The notes beneath the pieces are model-generated. The model was not told the origin of the DNA. It saw only the letters and a list, made by a program, of their open reading frames with translations, and did no database searches. DNA of 64,000 nucleotides from Aquanectria penicillioides (Eukaryota; Ascomycota; Sordariomycetes; Hypocreales; Nectriaceae), in contig PYIU01000008.1 of assembly GCA_003415625.1 (NCBI GenBank), positions 1,922,001-1,986,000 on the forward strand, in the 5' to 3' direction. The position numbers and the translations under genes are program-made. Below are positions 47,301 to 58,385 of this stretch, piece by piece (the stretch's first letter is position 1; each line of letters opens with the position of its first letter).

Positions 47301-50300
47301 GTATCCTCGGCGCTGAGGGTCAATGCTGGGCGACCTGGCCTTTACGTACCGAGCACCGCAGATCCCATCACGTCCTGGATGGACAGTCAGCCGGGAGGGT
47401 GTGTGGGCGCGCAAGGTGAGTGGCCTGTGGGAGAGGAACGGGCTGGGCAGAGATGCTTGTGCGCGTGGCACCAATAGAGCTGAGGGGCCTTGGATCAGTC
47501 TTGGGCGAGACCTGACGAGGTTGGCCAGATGGATACAAGAGACTTGTTCTGGTCTGGAGTCTGCGTGACTATGTTGCGGGCTGAGGCATCGTGAGTTGAT
47601 GATGGATGGGGCCCAGACTTGGTCCCAGGTCATGGAGGAGGTGCTGGATGAAAAGCGAATGGCTCAACAGAAACCGAGACGGTTCCCCCAGAAGGGACCC
47701 CAAACCTGCCCAGATCGCTTTAGCACTATGTCCGTTGGTGGTTGTTCTGGGCCGACCCATCCCCATCAAGGCTTGCACTATTACCCTTATCAACGTCGCG
47801 ATCGTTGCGTGAACAGGCTCTGGCTCATACTAAACTTGACAAACCCGACAGCATATCCGTAAATAGGTTCAGACACGATTACAAAGCGCTTAGAACTCCA
47901 ACTGGCCGTGGATATCTAACAAGGGCAGTCGTGAGCTGATCAAGCTCTCGCGGCAAGGCGGGAGTTGAATCCAACTCTATGGATCAATCAGTTCGTCAAG
48001 ACCCTGGACAGCAATCACCTGCGGCCCACGGGCTCTCTTTCGATAGCGCCAGCTTCGTGCGGCCCCAGCTTTTGACCTCGCGCGGCCTCGACGGCGTCCC
48101 CTAGCCACTCGTGGTCTTCGATTTTGTGGGGCGGTGCAAGACCAGTGATCCCAATTTGGGAGAGGCGTACGGATAGGCTTCACGGGAGGGGACAGACTCG
48201 GGGGCTTGGATTGTCTCGAAGGGTCCGGGGTGAGGCGACCGATATGCACTCCTGGCTCCTGCATGCCAGCCCCAAGTCCCGTATCGACTGGGACAGATTG
48301 GCTACCAGTCGTTCAGATTGTTTACTTTCCTTGGAGAGAGTAAGCGGTAGTAATGGTGCAGAATTTCATCAATCCGCATATCTATGTTGTGAAGAGTCGC
48401 CTAGAGAGCATTATCTCCGCAAGGTGGGTGGCCCGAGAGTCGTCAATCAATTACGAATTCGGGCGCGTAGAGGGTCAATTAGGTATGAAGCAGCGGGATG
48501 GGCAAAGCAAACATCAAGCCAGTGCACGAGGAAAGATCCCCTCATTCATCCATGTCGGAGAGGTGTCCCTGAAGGCTGGAAACGTTCAGGGCGCTGCAAC
48601 GTCAGCTTCAGCACCCCCTTCTCTACTCCTAATCTATTTGTGGTTACAGAGAGGTGCAGTTCTTTGCAGAACGCGCTCGCGCCTGCTGCCCAGTAGCATT
48701 TTCTGTGTTTGCTGGAATCCCCACCGCCAAACAAACGAAACCGTTGCAAATGCCGTGGACCTGCTCCAACGTAGTCATTAAGTTTGGTGCCTCCAAGGGT
48801 TTTGGCACGAGACTAAAGTGGGGGTCAATGGATCTTGTTTACTCCTCTCTTCCCTCTGGTATGCTTGTTTCTTTGCTCGTGTGTGGCGAAAGAAGCCAAT
48901 GCAACTTAGGTACCGAGCCTCCCGATTGCCTATACATTCCTGTTCAGCGTGGACCTACAGTAGCATAAGAGAGTCACCCACTCGACCGGTATGCAATCTT
49001 TGCTGTCAGTTGCCATGCTGATTTGTATTGTACACAACGTATCCGTATTGCGTCGTGTCGCAAAACAGACCACCTTACAACGATGAACTCGCAGGATAGC
49101 AAGGTAGGAGTGGTGTTGGGGTAAATGCCGTCATGTCTCGTGTTGAATTGCATGTTTTGTCCTCGTGCCCCGGGGGTCCCTGATTGACAGGGCACATTTC
49201 TTGGTCTCCGCCATTGCCGAGCTCGAATGGCTGGTCAATCCCAGACAAACCGAACAATTCTCACGCAAATGCAATTCGAATTGAATCAATTCGAGGCGCG
49301 CAAGGTCATAACGAGGGGTTAGAAATTTGGCACCTCATGATCGTGAAGGAATGTTCAAATCGGTCGAGCAGAGCATTGAACTGACCAGTCAGGGGATTGG
49401 ATAACGACCAAGACCAGGGCTGCGAAGAATCGATGGATCACGTTCTTGTCTCTTTCCAGACCTTATCAGAGTACTAATAACAGGCCACTTTGGATCGTAG
49501 ACAAACGGCATGGCACCCTACGTACAGCACAGTGGTTACTGAGCGTGCATCTGTGCGCATCTCTGGTGCGATGCATGCACAACACTGGACACTCCGTATC
49601 TGCTACTGCACGAGATACGTTAGGGTCCGCCTAGAGGTACCTGAGGTGCTTCTCTCTCCTTTGTCAAGCCTGCTCCACCCTGCACTTTCCACCTGGTGCT
49701 CCGAACATTGGAGTCACTCAGTGCCAATCTTGACTCATCACTCCTATTTCGGCACTTGGCCACGAGCGCACTGGTCGTTACAGAATGTCTTCCCAACTCG
49801 GCTCCTGAATATTATATCAAATGGAACCTTACCTTTTCCACTACGTACTTCCCTTGTCTTTTGTTTGTGTGCTCCATGCCTGTTCTGCACCTCTCTAAGA
49901 ATGCATCGCTAGTTAATCAGAGTGGCACACAGACTCTATACTCGGGTAAATAATTAATCAATCAAATAAGTTTACGCCATCGCTGTTCTCTTGCCTGCCT
50001 GGTCTGTCGCCCGCTTCCGGCTGTTGCATTATACATTGGCCGCTTGCATGAACTAACCTGGCTGATTACGGCGAATGAGGCGGAACCCGCTGTTGAAGCC
50101 TAGGCGCCTCTTGTTCAACACCCACCAAACAGGCTCAGATGCTGTGAGCCACAGTCCAGCTCCATCTGGGTCCTGATCGGGTTCCACTGATGTACGTCCT
50201 TGGTGCTCTACGTACTAGCAACCTGTCGGTAATCGATTTCCATCACGCATCTGATATTCCAAGGTTTTTTTTTTTTGTTGTCACAGTAGGTATTGATGAG

Positions 50301-51004
50301 GTAGTCAGTCTAGCTATGGGCGATGATCACAATCGTGACGACTCGACATTGGCTCACACCTCGCTGCCCTCACCGCCCGTCCGCTCTCGGGCATGATAAC
50401 CCTACTTTTCACTTTAGGAGGATTCCCGAACTCTTGATTAGGTAGTTACGCAGGATGCAAGAAACGCCCAGGCTGGCTGCATCCAAGGTGAGCGAGCTGT
50501 CCCGGTTCACGGTGGGCTCGGTACAGGGAAGGGGTATTTCCCCCTCCTTCCTCGTTGACCGCTTTTCCTGTCCTGTCACCGTTTCTGGCCACATTCAGCC
50601 AATCTATGCCCTCCATTTCCTGTTCCACAACAACAGCTGCACACCTCTCTCTCCCAGCCACCTTGAGCTGAAGCCGAAATCTGTCTGCGCGTCTCGAATT
50701 TTCCTTTGCCCACGCACTCTCTGTCAGCCCCGAAGCTTGAAGCGGCCCAGGCCGAATCCAGGAACACCTGGGCCACCCGCTGCACCCGCCGACGCTGTTT
50801 CTCATCCAACAAGAATAGGATCTCGCCAACACCGCAGGGATTGCGATCGATTCAGACAGGGTACAGAGCCATTTACTCTTCCTGTTTTCTCGTCTTGGTT
50901 CGCTCCGTCTTGCCTAGTTTTGATCCTCTCCCGTCCGACCTTGACCGCCATCTGATAATTTCCGGCACTACTCCGATCAAAACGGACCTTCCTTCACGTA
51001 CACA
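44383..51004. other. 6.6 kb gene-poor region upstream of the kinase and of UTR4
   Basis: No supportable gene. 44383-45750 is probably a long kinase 5' UTR and promoter (purine-rich on the plus strand, with repeated GGATGG-like units near 45640-45735 and a G run at 45781-45793). 50500-51004 is CT-rich and should be the UTR4 5' UTR. Open frames such as 48124-48696 have no domain and unlikely composition. Confidence 0.5.
46351..46405 (+). other. tRNA-like fragment
   Basis: TAGACCTAGTTGGTTAGCAC resembles a tRNA D-arm with A-box. Some 15 nt later ACCCCAGACTCAAACATC resembles a variable loop and T-arm with a weak B-box. The anticodon arm is missing, so it cannot be a working tRNA. It is either a degenerate tRNA relic or chance. 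Confidence 0.2.
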
Positions 51005-52250
51005 ATGGCTCCCAGCCTTGCCCAAACCGACGTTCTTGTCTTTGACATTGGTAAGACACAGTTGCCAAGCTCACCCCTTTTTGTCTAGCTTGACAATGTG
51101 GGTTCCATTTTCCATTTGATTTGTTTTGTTGGTAGTGGTTTGCTTGTGGTAAATGCGTGGCAGTTTTGATATCGAGTATCATAATCCTTGTCTAGTTGCT
51201 CTATTTTCTGTTTCCCTTTCTTCCGCAGTGGCTAACGTTTTGCCTTGCTGTCCCCTTACAGAGGGTACTGTTTGTCCTATCTCCTTTGTCAGGGACGTCT
51301 TGGTAAGTTTCTCCCGTCCCCCGTTCGCCATCTTTTACTCTCCGTCCGCCACCCCTCATCCTCGATCCCCGTTCCTGTCGGACATCCATCCGATACCCTT
51401 CCCAGTCTTCTCCAGTCGGATCCCTGCCCCTCTCCTGGTGTGCGTTCTTCCGAATCCCGGTTTGACACTAGGATTTCGGGTGGATGCAACCCTCAGCGCC
51501 TCGAGCCTGAACCAGCCTTTCCAGCTCACCGACTTTAGCTTTCGCCTACCTCCTGCCTGAGGGTCTTCTTTGGCATCATTCATGTCTTGTTGATGTCGCT
51601 GACCTGTGGTTCTCGCATCGTGATAGTTTCCCTATGCCCTTGAGGCACTTCCCTCTGTTCTTGATCAAGAATGGGATAGCCCCGCTCTTGCTCCCTACCG
51701 CAATGCCTTCCCCGAAGAATATCGCAATTCTCGACCGAAGTTGGAGGCCCATGTCCGAGATCTCGTTGCGCGAGATGTCAAAATTTCTTACCTAAAAGCC
51801 CTTCAGGGTCTTCTCTGGGAGCAGGGTTACACGTCTGGCAAGATTCGTGCACCCCTCTTTCCTGACGTGGCCCAGTTCTTCGAAGCCGCTCATGTCGCTG
51901 GAAAAAAGATCATCATTTACTCGTCCGGTTCGGTCCCAGCACAGAAACTGCTTTTTGGCCATACCAACGCAGAACCTTCTGACCTAAGGCCCTTAATTTC
52001 TGGGTGGTTTGACACTGTCAATGCCGGACCCAAGACCGACATGGCTAGTTACACGACGATCCTCTCCAACTACCCTAGCATTAGGCCCGAAAGATGGTTG
52101 TTCCTGAGCGACAACATTCTTGAAGTTGAAGCTGCTGTTAAGTCGGGTATGCGCAGTTTCCCCGTCACCCGTCCTGGGAATGCGCCCTTGCCGCCTGACC
52201 ACCCTTTGACCAAGCTGGCTCTGTCTGGGTTCACTATTGAGTCAGTGTGA
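51005..52250 (+). CDS. UTR4: Enolase-phosphatase E1 (Utr4), methionine salvage
   Basis: HAD-family enzyme that enolises and dephosphorylates the diketo intermediate of the methylthioadenosine (methionine salvage) cycle. Exons 51005-51050, 51262-51302 and 51627-52250 give 711 nt, 236 residues. HAD motif I VFDIEGTV spans the first splice site; motif II is IIYSSGSVPAQKL; the lysine motif is NAGPKTDMASY; motif IV is LFLSDNILEVEAA. All are intact, and the length is normal. Introns of 211 and 324 nt are longer than elsewhere in the window. It is convergent with BMT2. Confidence 0.94.
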
Positions 52251-52638
52251 TGACGAACGGCTGCAGATGGACAACGGAAGAGAAGAGGAGGACAAGGCGT
52301 GACAGCCGCCTTGTGGAGCTGGCATTGCAGCGACTCACTAGGGATTATAGTTCCCAAATTCGAGACCGCGCCATCCAGCTAACCTTGACCACCCGTGACC
52401 CTCTGCGTCCCACCAACCATGCATGCATGCACAAGTGCCAGTTGTCCATTTGGGCACTTCCTAAGTCTCAGTCTTGACTAGAGGCTCTCCTCATTGCCAA
52501 GATCTAGTTGTTTTGCTTTTCTCCAACTCAATACCATTAGGTGTGTTGATGACGCCTAGAGTGGGAGTACCCCAAGCCGTGGATGATCGATGACAAGGCA
52601 ACTATGGGTTGGGCATTGGCGCATATGCAACTCGACTT
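52251..52638. other. Convergent spacer UTR4/BMT2
   Basis: About 390 bp holding both 3' UTRs. I see nothing else in it. Confidence 0.5.
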
Positions 52639-53547
52639 CTATCCACGTGTCCATTGAGCTTCCTTCTCTTTGACGGGCATAGCCGTGGACGCCTTCAACG
52701 TCATGACGAAGTTGTTTCGTGTTCTCCCTGGGTTGATCTCCATTTTCGCAAAACCTGGCAGTCTGTCAGGAGCTGGACCCACCCTCTTCCATAACGAATA
52801 AGCCAGCTTTTGAGTAGTCTTAGTCCTGGCTCTAGCATATCCTAGAATCGCCATCAACTCCTCAAACCTGGCCTCGGAAAAATATCGAGAGTTGTCAACA
52901 CAGCTCCGGGGAAGAACGACAAATAACGAAGGAAAGAGGTGCTGAAGAGCTCCACTTGCTTCATCTGATATACTTCGTAAAAAGGAAAGCGTTCTTAAGA
53001 GCATTTGACCGCGTCCTTCAGCTTCGGGTACAAAATTGAGCACCAGACTAAGTGATATGATGTCAAACACCTCGGACTCGTCCTTAGGAAGTGGTCGATC
53101 CATAAAGTCCTGCTGCTGGATTCCGGTTTCCTGGCTGTTGAGATCGATGTGTTGCATAGCAAAGATGCCACTAGTTGAACAGGCATTTTGAGTGCTTAGT
53201 GCACCAACCTCGAGCATTCGCAGTGGTTGATCTCGCTCCTTGAGTTCAGCCACTGGTAGCCATTCAAGCAATACTCTGGAGGTGTCGCCTCCGCGATCGA
53301 GACTCTGGCCTTGCAAGCTAGCCTTTTGATATTTCTCTATCCCACCCAATTTCTCAATTTTCGAGGCAATGCGTGCTTCAGCTTGCTTATCCCCCTTGAT
53401 AACAGCTTGGCGTCGTTGCTTGTCCAGTTGGTGATGCGTGTTGATGAGAGCCCGACTAGCTTTGCGGGTCATAGATCGGGATGATTTGATTGTTGGAGGT
53501 CGACTGCTAGAGAGGCTCTTCGCCCTAGAAGTTTTTTTGCAACCCAT
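52639..53547 (-). CDS. BMT2: 25S rRNA adenine-N1 methyltransferase (Bmt2)
   Basis: S-adenosylmethionine-dependent nucleolar enzyme that makes m1A in 25S rRNA. 302 residues from the ATG at 53547 (MGCKKTSRAKSLSSSRPPT); another ATG eight codons upstream (53571) is possible. No intron. The basic N-terminus with SRPP is typical. A helix region KIEKLGGIEKYQKASLQGQ precedes the Rossmann fold: LRMLEVGALS (SAM-binding strand and loop), IDLNS (acidic strand-2 end), FDIISLSLVLNFVP (motif IV), and LFVVLPRSCVDNSRY. It is divergent with the uL23 gene over 528 bp, a pairing of two ribosome-related genes. Confidence 0.9.
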   Translation of the reverse strand: MGCKKTSRAKSLSSSRPPTIKSSRSMTRKASRALINTHHQLDKQRRQAVIKGDKQAEARIASKIEKLGGIEKYQKASLQGQSLDRGGDTSRVLLEWLPVAELKERDQPLRMLEVGALSTQNACSTSGIFAMQHIDLNSQETGIQQQDFMDRPLPKDESEVFDIISLSLVLNFVPEAEGRGQMLLRTLSFLRSISDEASGALQHLFPSLFVVLPRSCVDNSRYFSEARFEELMAILGYARARTKTTQKLAYSLWKRVGPAPDRLPGFAKMEINPGRTRNNFVMTLKASTAMPVKEKEAQWTRG

Positions 53548-54075
53548 TATCGATCGTTTGATACAACCCACAGGTTCAATCAGCGTCTAACAGTTTCTGT
53601 GTATTCATCAACGTTGAGCTCGTTTAGAGATGGCAGACTGGACTCACATAACAGAATGTGATACATATGCTCCGACTGCCTAGAAGAAGACACTGCTGTA
53701 CCTATTGTACGTAATTAAGTATTCGACAGTTATCTTGCAAAGTAAGATATTATGAACTGCAATTGAATTGACATTCTTGTCATCTGGTTCTCACTCACTT
53801 CTAAAACGTTTCTCATCTAGGCAAATGGAGCACGCTTACATAACTTTTTTGGGGGGAGGGGGGCAGCCTTAGATACATGATCACGTGATACTACATGGTC
53901 CGCCAGTTTGACCAATCATTGCTTCTTGATGGCTCAACCCTAATCGCCAATCCACACAGAAAGACTAAATTTCTCTTTTGCGCTCCGATTTCTTGTCTGC
54001 TCTGCCCTCTCCCAACCCACGCCACGACAATTTCACCCAGCACATCAACGACTTGTGCCAACGACAATCGACACA
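53548..54075. promoter_or_regulatory. Divergent promoter BMT2/uL23
   Basis: 528 bp. It holds GATCACGTGATA (53879-53890, Cbf1-type) and AACCCTAA (53936-53943, matching the Tbf1-type ARCCCTA site) within 65 bp, both 130-200 bp before the uL23 start. This pair is known from ribosomal protein promoters of other ascomycetes; use here is inferred. Confidence 0.5.
53879..53890. promoter_or_regulatory. GATCACGTGATA palindrome upstream of uL23
   Basis: Identical 12-mer to the one upstream of RPL28 (21058-21069), 186 bp before the uL23 start codon. Confidence 0.5.
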
Positions 54076-54874
54076 ATGGCCGGAAAGGACGCTAAGAAAG
54101 GTACGGGATAACAAATGCGAGAGCCCGTCGCGAAATCTACTGCGCAAGAAACTCGGACGAACACAATACGATTGTCAAGCGAGGATTTTTCTCGATGTCA
54201 GACATCGTCTACTTCCGCATCATGCAGCAGCAGATTTTGCGAGTTCTGAACAAGAGCGATTGCTGATGCGTTTTTATAGCCCCCAAGGGAACCAAGCAGG
54301 CCAGCGCTGCTGCCAAGGCTGCTCTCAAGGGTGTAAGTTACAGGACCTCCAACGCGTGCTTCCTCTATTGGTCGTTGATCATCGTGCCTAATCGTCTCTC
54401 TTTGTCAACAGTCCAACTCCCACAAGAAGACCAAGGTTCGCTACAGCACCTCTTTCCACCGACCCAAGACTCTGGTCCTGTCCCGTACTCCCAAGTACCC
54501 CCGCAAGTCGATCCCTCACCTGCCCCGTCTCGATGAGCACAAGATCGTCATCCACCCTCTCAACACCGAGAGTGCTATGAAGAAGATGGAGGAGAACAAC
54601 ACTCTGGTCTTCATTGTCGACGTCAAGGCCAACAAGGCCCAAATCAAGCTCGCCCTCAAGAAGCTCTACGACATCGACACCGTCAAGATCAACACCCTCA
54701 TTCGGTATGCATCATCCCAAACTCTTGACCCAGGGCTGAAATGTCTGGACCATTGAATTGGAGAAATTGAACTAATTTTACTTCAGCCCCGACGGTTCCA
54801 AGAAGGCCTACGCCCGCCTTACCCCTGACGTTGACGCTCTCGACATCGCCGCCAACAAGCTCTCCCTGGTTTAA
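54076..54874 (+). CDS. RPL25: 60S ribosomal protein uL23 (yeast L25)
   Basis: Large-subunit protein near the tunnel exit that docks SRP and chaperones. Four exons: 54076-54100, 54280-54332, 54412-54704 and 54787-54874, total 459 nt, 152 residues. The eukaryote-specific basic N-terminus ([15 protein letters not shown]) precedes the uL23 core: [59 protein letters not shown], the last helix and [14 protein letters not shown]. It ends NKLSLV. A 25-nt first exon, as here, is usual for fungal ribosomal protein genes. Confidence 0.97.
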
Positions 54875-55448
54875 GAGTGTGCTGGGGCTATGATCTGGCT
54901 TGTCTTTGGGTTGGTTTTGACTGCTGAAATGCACAGCATTGGGCATCGGGAAAAGGGCGCATTAAAGAGCTTGTCGTTTAGAGTGCAAAAATGATCATGA
55001 ATTCAAGACCGCCCAGTCACCAAACCCAAGACATGAAAATTTTCTTCCGCCGTAGCAAAGTGCCCTGTCAAGAACATCATCCACAGTGCCTTCTTGGGCT
55101 GTCATGATGTCATGTGCTATGTACTGGGGAGATATTGTCATTTTTTTTCTTTCATTCGATTCTCAAAGTTCAGAGTAATGTATGTACACGGTCGTCAAAG
55201 GTCCCGACTCCCCGGTCGACTTTCACCGTCAACACATAGTCTTCCCATACCTTGCATCGCTGAGGTTCTTCCATCTGGTCCATCACAATATTCCCAATTT
55301 AATAATGATACAATTCCTTTGACTCTTACGTGTCTGCAAGGCATCACAATATGCACCTTTCAACCATGTCAAGTTCCGTCCAGCAATGCTTGCTATCAGA
55401 GGCTTGGCTTCCGGGAACCCAGCAACGCTAGGAATGCCAGGAGGTAGC
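54875..55448. other. Convergent spacer uL23/TIM8
   Basis: About 570 bp with both 3' UTRs. I see no gene. Confidence 0.5.
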
Positions 55449-55818
55449 CTAGGAGCGCATGCTGTTGAGATGCTTCATCGTGAGGAAGTTCATGTCGAGG
55501 AATCGGTCGACGCAGTTGGCCAGGCAGCCTTCTTCAGTCTTCTCAAGCTTGGAATTCTTGATGCTGCCGGTAACACATTTGGTCCAGCAGATCTGCGTGA
55601 GACTGTGGGTTTCTATAGTACATCGAACTTTGGGTAAGCACAATTTGGCAGCACAGGAATATGCACACAAGGGGAGGGGGCAGGTTGGATCAGGACATAC
55701 GGGCTTGGATTTGGGAGCGCTGCTGCTCATTGGCAAGGAATTGGCGTAGCTCAGTCTTGTCCTGGTCATTGAGCTTCTCGAGATCGGCATTCTCGAGGGA
55801 AATGGTGGCTGAGCTCAT
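55449..55818 (-). CDS. TIM8: Mitochondrial intermembrane-space chaperone Tim8
   Basis: Small Tim protein that, with Tim13, escorts hydrophobic precursors across the intermembrane space. Two exons, 55818-55701 and 55612-55449, total 282 nt, 93 residues. It begins [17 protein letters not shown]. The twin CX3C motifs are CWTKC and CLANC, 21 residues apart in the usual way, in [20 protein letters not shown] and [12 protein letters not shown]; the end is [13 protein letters not shown]. The acceptor ACTATAG is chosen over the next CAG because only it keeps the frame and gives QTHSLTQ. Confidence 0.94.
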
Positions 55819-56487
55819 TTCGGTGGATTGAGAAGAAGGACTTGTCGCGGTTGATGAGGGATAGGTGTGCTGGCTCTAACGGTAACAATGTTGCGTACCA
55901 TCCGAGATTTTAGTTGCAAAGATCTTTGGGGTTGGGAAGATGTGGGGCGTGGAGGAAGGTGAGCCAATAATGTAACGAGTTGGGATCCACCCGATGCCCC
56001 AAAAAACCTTCATACCTGGGTAGGTTGGTAGATGCGCATATCTTTGCCGTGCTGCAGTGGCGAACTCTTGCATTTCTCCAGTAACCACGGGACGGCATAC
56101 TATCAAGGAATACAAAGGAATTCGTATGAACAATACCGACACATATTCTGGAATTCAGTTGAAATATTTCCAGGCCTTTCGTTTCCATAATCGCCTTGCC
56201 CAGTTACAGCAATCGATGGACAGTGTTTAGGAGAAAGAAAGTCCATAGCCAACTTTAATGCTGCAATCCCGCCATCCAGCAATCCACTATATACATGTCC
56301 CAGGTCTATATAGAACATGTCCAACTAAGTATATACCCCAGTCTATGCACAGAGAAAAGAAAGAAAAAAAAGGACAGACAGTGGCAGGGAAGAAGACACG
56401 CTGATGCCCTCGAACGAGACTCAGAGAACCAAATGCGCGGAGACGTACAAAGCACAACCACAAGCGCAAGCACCCCGTCGTTAGCAT
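55819..56487. other. Spacer TIM8/CorA gene
   Basis: About 670 bp: TIM8 promoter/5' UTR and the 3' UTR of the CorA-type gene, both on the minus strand. I see no gene. Confidence 0.45.
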
Positions 56488-58385
56488 TTAGATCCATCGC
56501 TTCTGACGAGCAATACCCAAAATGAAAATACACATGACCGCCATGAAGCCGACAATGCTGAAGAAGGGCCACAGGCTACTCACATCCTTGAATGGAACCG
56601 CCACGTTCATTCCGAATAGACCACTGACCAAGTTGAGCGGCACTAGGACAGAGGCCAGGAATGTAATTTTGCTGAGTACCTGGTTGGTTTCGGTTCCCTG
56701 TGAGATACTGTTGATAGAGAGCGTCGCCAAGTAGTTGCTGTGAGAGCGAGATAAAATCTTTTCGAAGTGACCCAGATTAGTGGCCATAGTCACGACGTGA
56801 TCTTGAATGTCGCCCAGGTACAGCCCGATGTCCATGCGTGGTGTGACCTTGTAGTTCTCGTTGCATCGCTTCGTAAAGCCCCGTAGGATGTCCGCCTTGC
56901 CACCAAGAAGTCGAAGGAGAGCCATACAATTTTTGCGAACCCGACCAATAGTCCTAAGGAAGGAGTTTGAATCGTCTTCACGCATGACAAACACCTCGTC
57001 TTCAATGGCATCGGCCTCAAGTTCAATTTGGCGGATCGGGGGTCCGAACGAATCAACGATATCATCGCTGTAAATTGCGATTAGCAGTGGGTTTACAAAA
57101 ATAGTCTCACAATGCCGCACAATACGTACATGAGAGCATAGCAAATCCAGTCGCTACTCAGAGAAACGTAATCCTTCAATGCAGTAATTCTTTTGCGAAC
57201 TTGGGTTGCATGAGAATTAGGGGCAAAGCTAAAGCTCAAAGTGCCCTCACGGAAGACAATCACGTAAATGTTGAAGGGCTCGTATTCGATACCGTCCGGC
57301 TCCTGGACGACATGGAAAGACCGGAAGCAGGTGAAGTAGTATGCGGGGAAAAGCTCAATCTTCTCACGAGCCTCCTGAGTGATGATGTCCTCGATCGTAA
57401 GTGGATGAATACCAAAGGCCTTGCAGATTGCCTGGATCTCCTCCTTAGTCGCCGAAGTGATGTTAAGCCACCAAACACCGTCCTCTTCGTCTTCAGGTAG
57501 CTCGAACAGCCCACGAATGTCTTCTCCTGGGAGGACGAGATCTCCAAGTTCAGGTGCGTGAATGGTCGACTCCCAAGCTGAAGAAAAGAAACTGAAGCGG
57601 TTACTATCCATAGGGGGGTGTTGATGAGGGTGCACCTTCTCAGGCATTCTCTCTGTGGTCTTTTCACGCGGAAGGGAATCTCCGGATGGTACTTCCAAGA
57701 TGTCACCATTGAGCGTTGCCATTTGTGTAGGCTGAGACTCTGCAGCCTTCGTTCGCAAATCTTCGAATGCTTGCGTTTCTGAGGCTTGGCGACTTGCCAC
57801 TCGAGCAGCCTGCTCAATCATGAATTCTTCAAGGTATTCAAAATCGATTTGCAACTGGTCCTTCCGATGGGTGGCCTTAGGGGGGAAACAAACATCTTCT
57901 TCGGCAGTTTTGTTGCTTACATAGCTCGCAGCATCGTCATCGTTGATGGTCCGGGGCTTGCTTCGGAAGCTGCGTTTGCTTGAGATGGACATGGCGCGGC
58001 TAAGGCCATCTTCAATGTCAGGTCGCGATTCGGAGAAAGACATATCTCGCTCGCGACGACGAGCCTCAGCAAAGGCCTTCACCGAATTGGGTGGCGAAAT
58101 TGACCTCGAATCCGATGAATCCACTGTCATACGGCGACTTCGACGTGCGTTTGGGGAAGCATCTCCTCCCTCTTCATCAATAACGGCTTCCTCGAAGTCA
58201 CGAACCCGGATCGCCGGGGTTGTTTGTTCGTTTTCGATTTGGCGAGAGCCATATAAGCTATCGAAAGTCCCGCGCCGAGGCCGTTCATGTCTTTGAGCTG
58301 ATACGGCCTGATGACGGTGGTCGTCGAGCTCAGGCATGGGCGTCGTGTATGGAGGAGCGGGGATGTTCTCTTCGTGGTCAGACAT
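56488..58385 (-). CDS. CorA-type magnesium transporter (Alr1/Mnr2 family)
   Basis: Two exons, 58385-57130 and 57067-56488 (62-nt intron), give 1836 nt, 611 residues. The long N-terminus is soluble, charged and Ser/Arg-rich. The CorA cytosolic domain follows (ICKAFGIHPLTIEDIITQE, YYFTCFRSFHVV, FNIYVIVFREGTLSFSF). After the intron come the long stalk helix and two C-terminal membrane segments. The family motif GMN is present (LVSGLFGMNVAVPF). Alr-type proteins sit in the plasma membrane and Mnr2 in the vacuole; the sequence alone does not settle which this is. The motif SDWICYALIDDIVDSF spans the splice site and confirms it. Confidence 0.92.

Noticed and set aside
47931..47990. T-arm-like hairpin GAGTTGAATCCAACTC as a tRNA
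   Set aside because: No D-arm or acceptor stem at the right distance.
48124..48696. 190-residue open frame in a gene-poor region
   Set aside because: Arg/Ser-rich random-looking translation, no domain, no splice partners, overlapping frames equally open.
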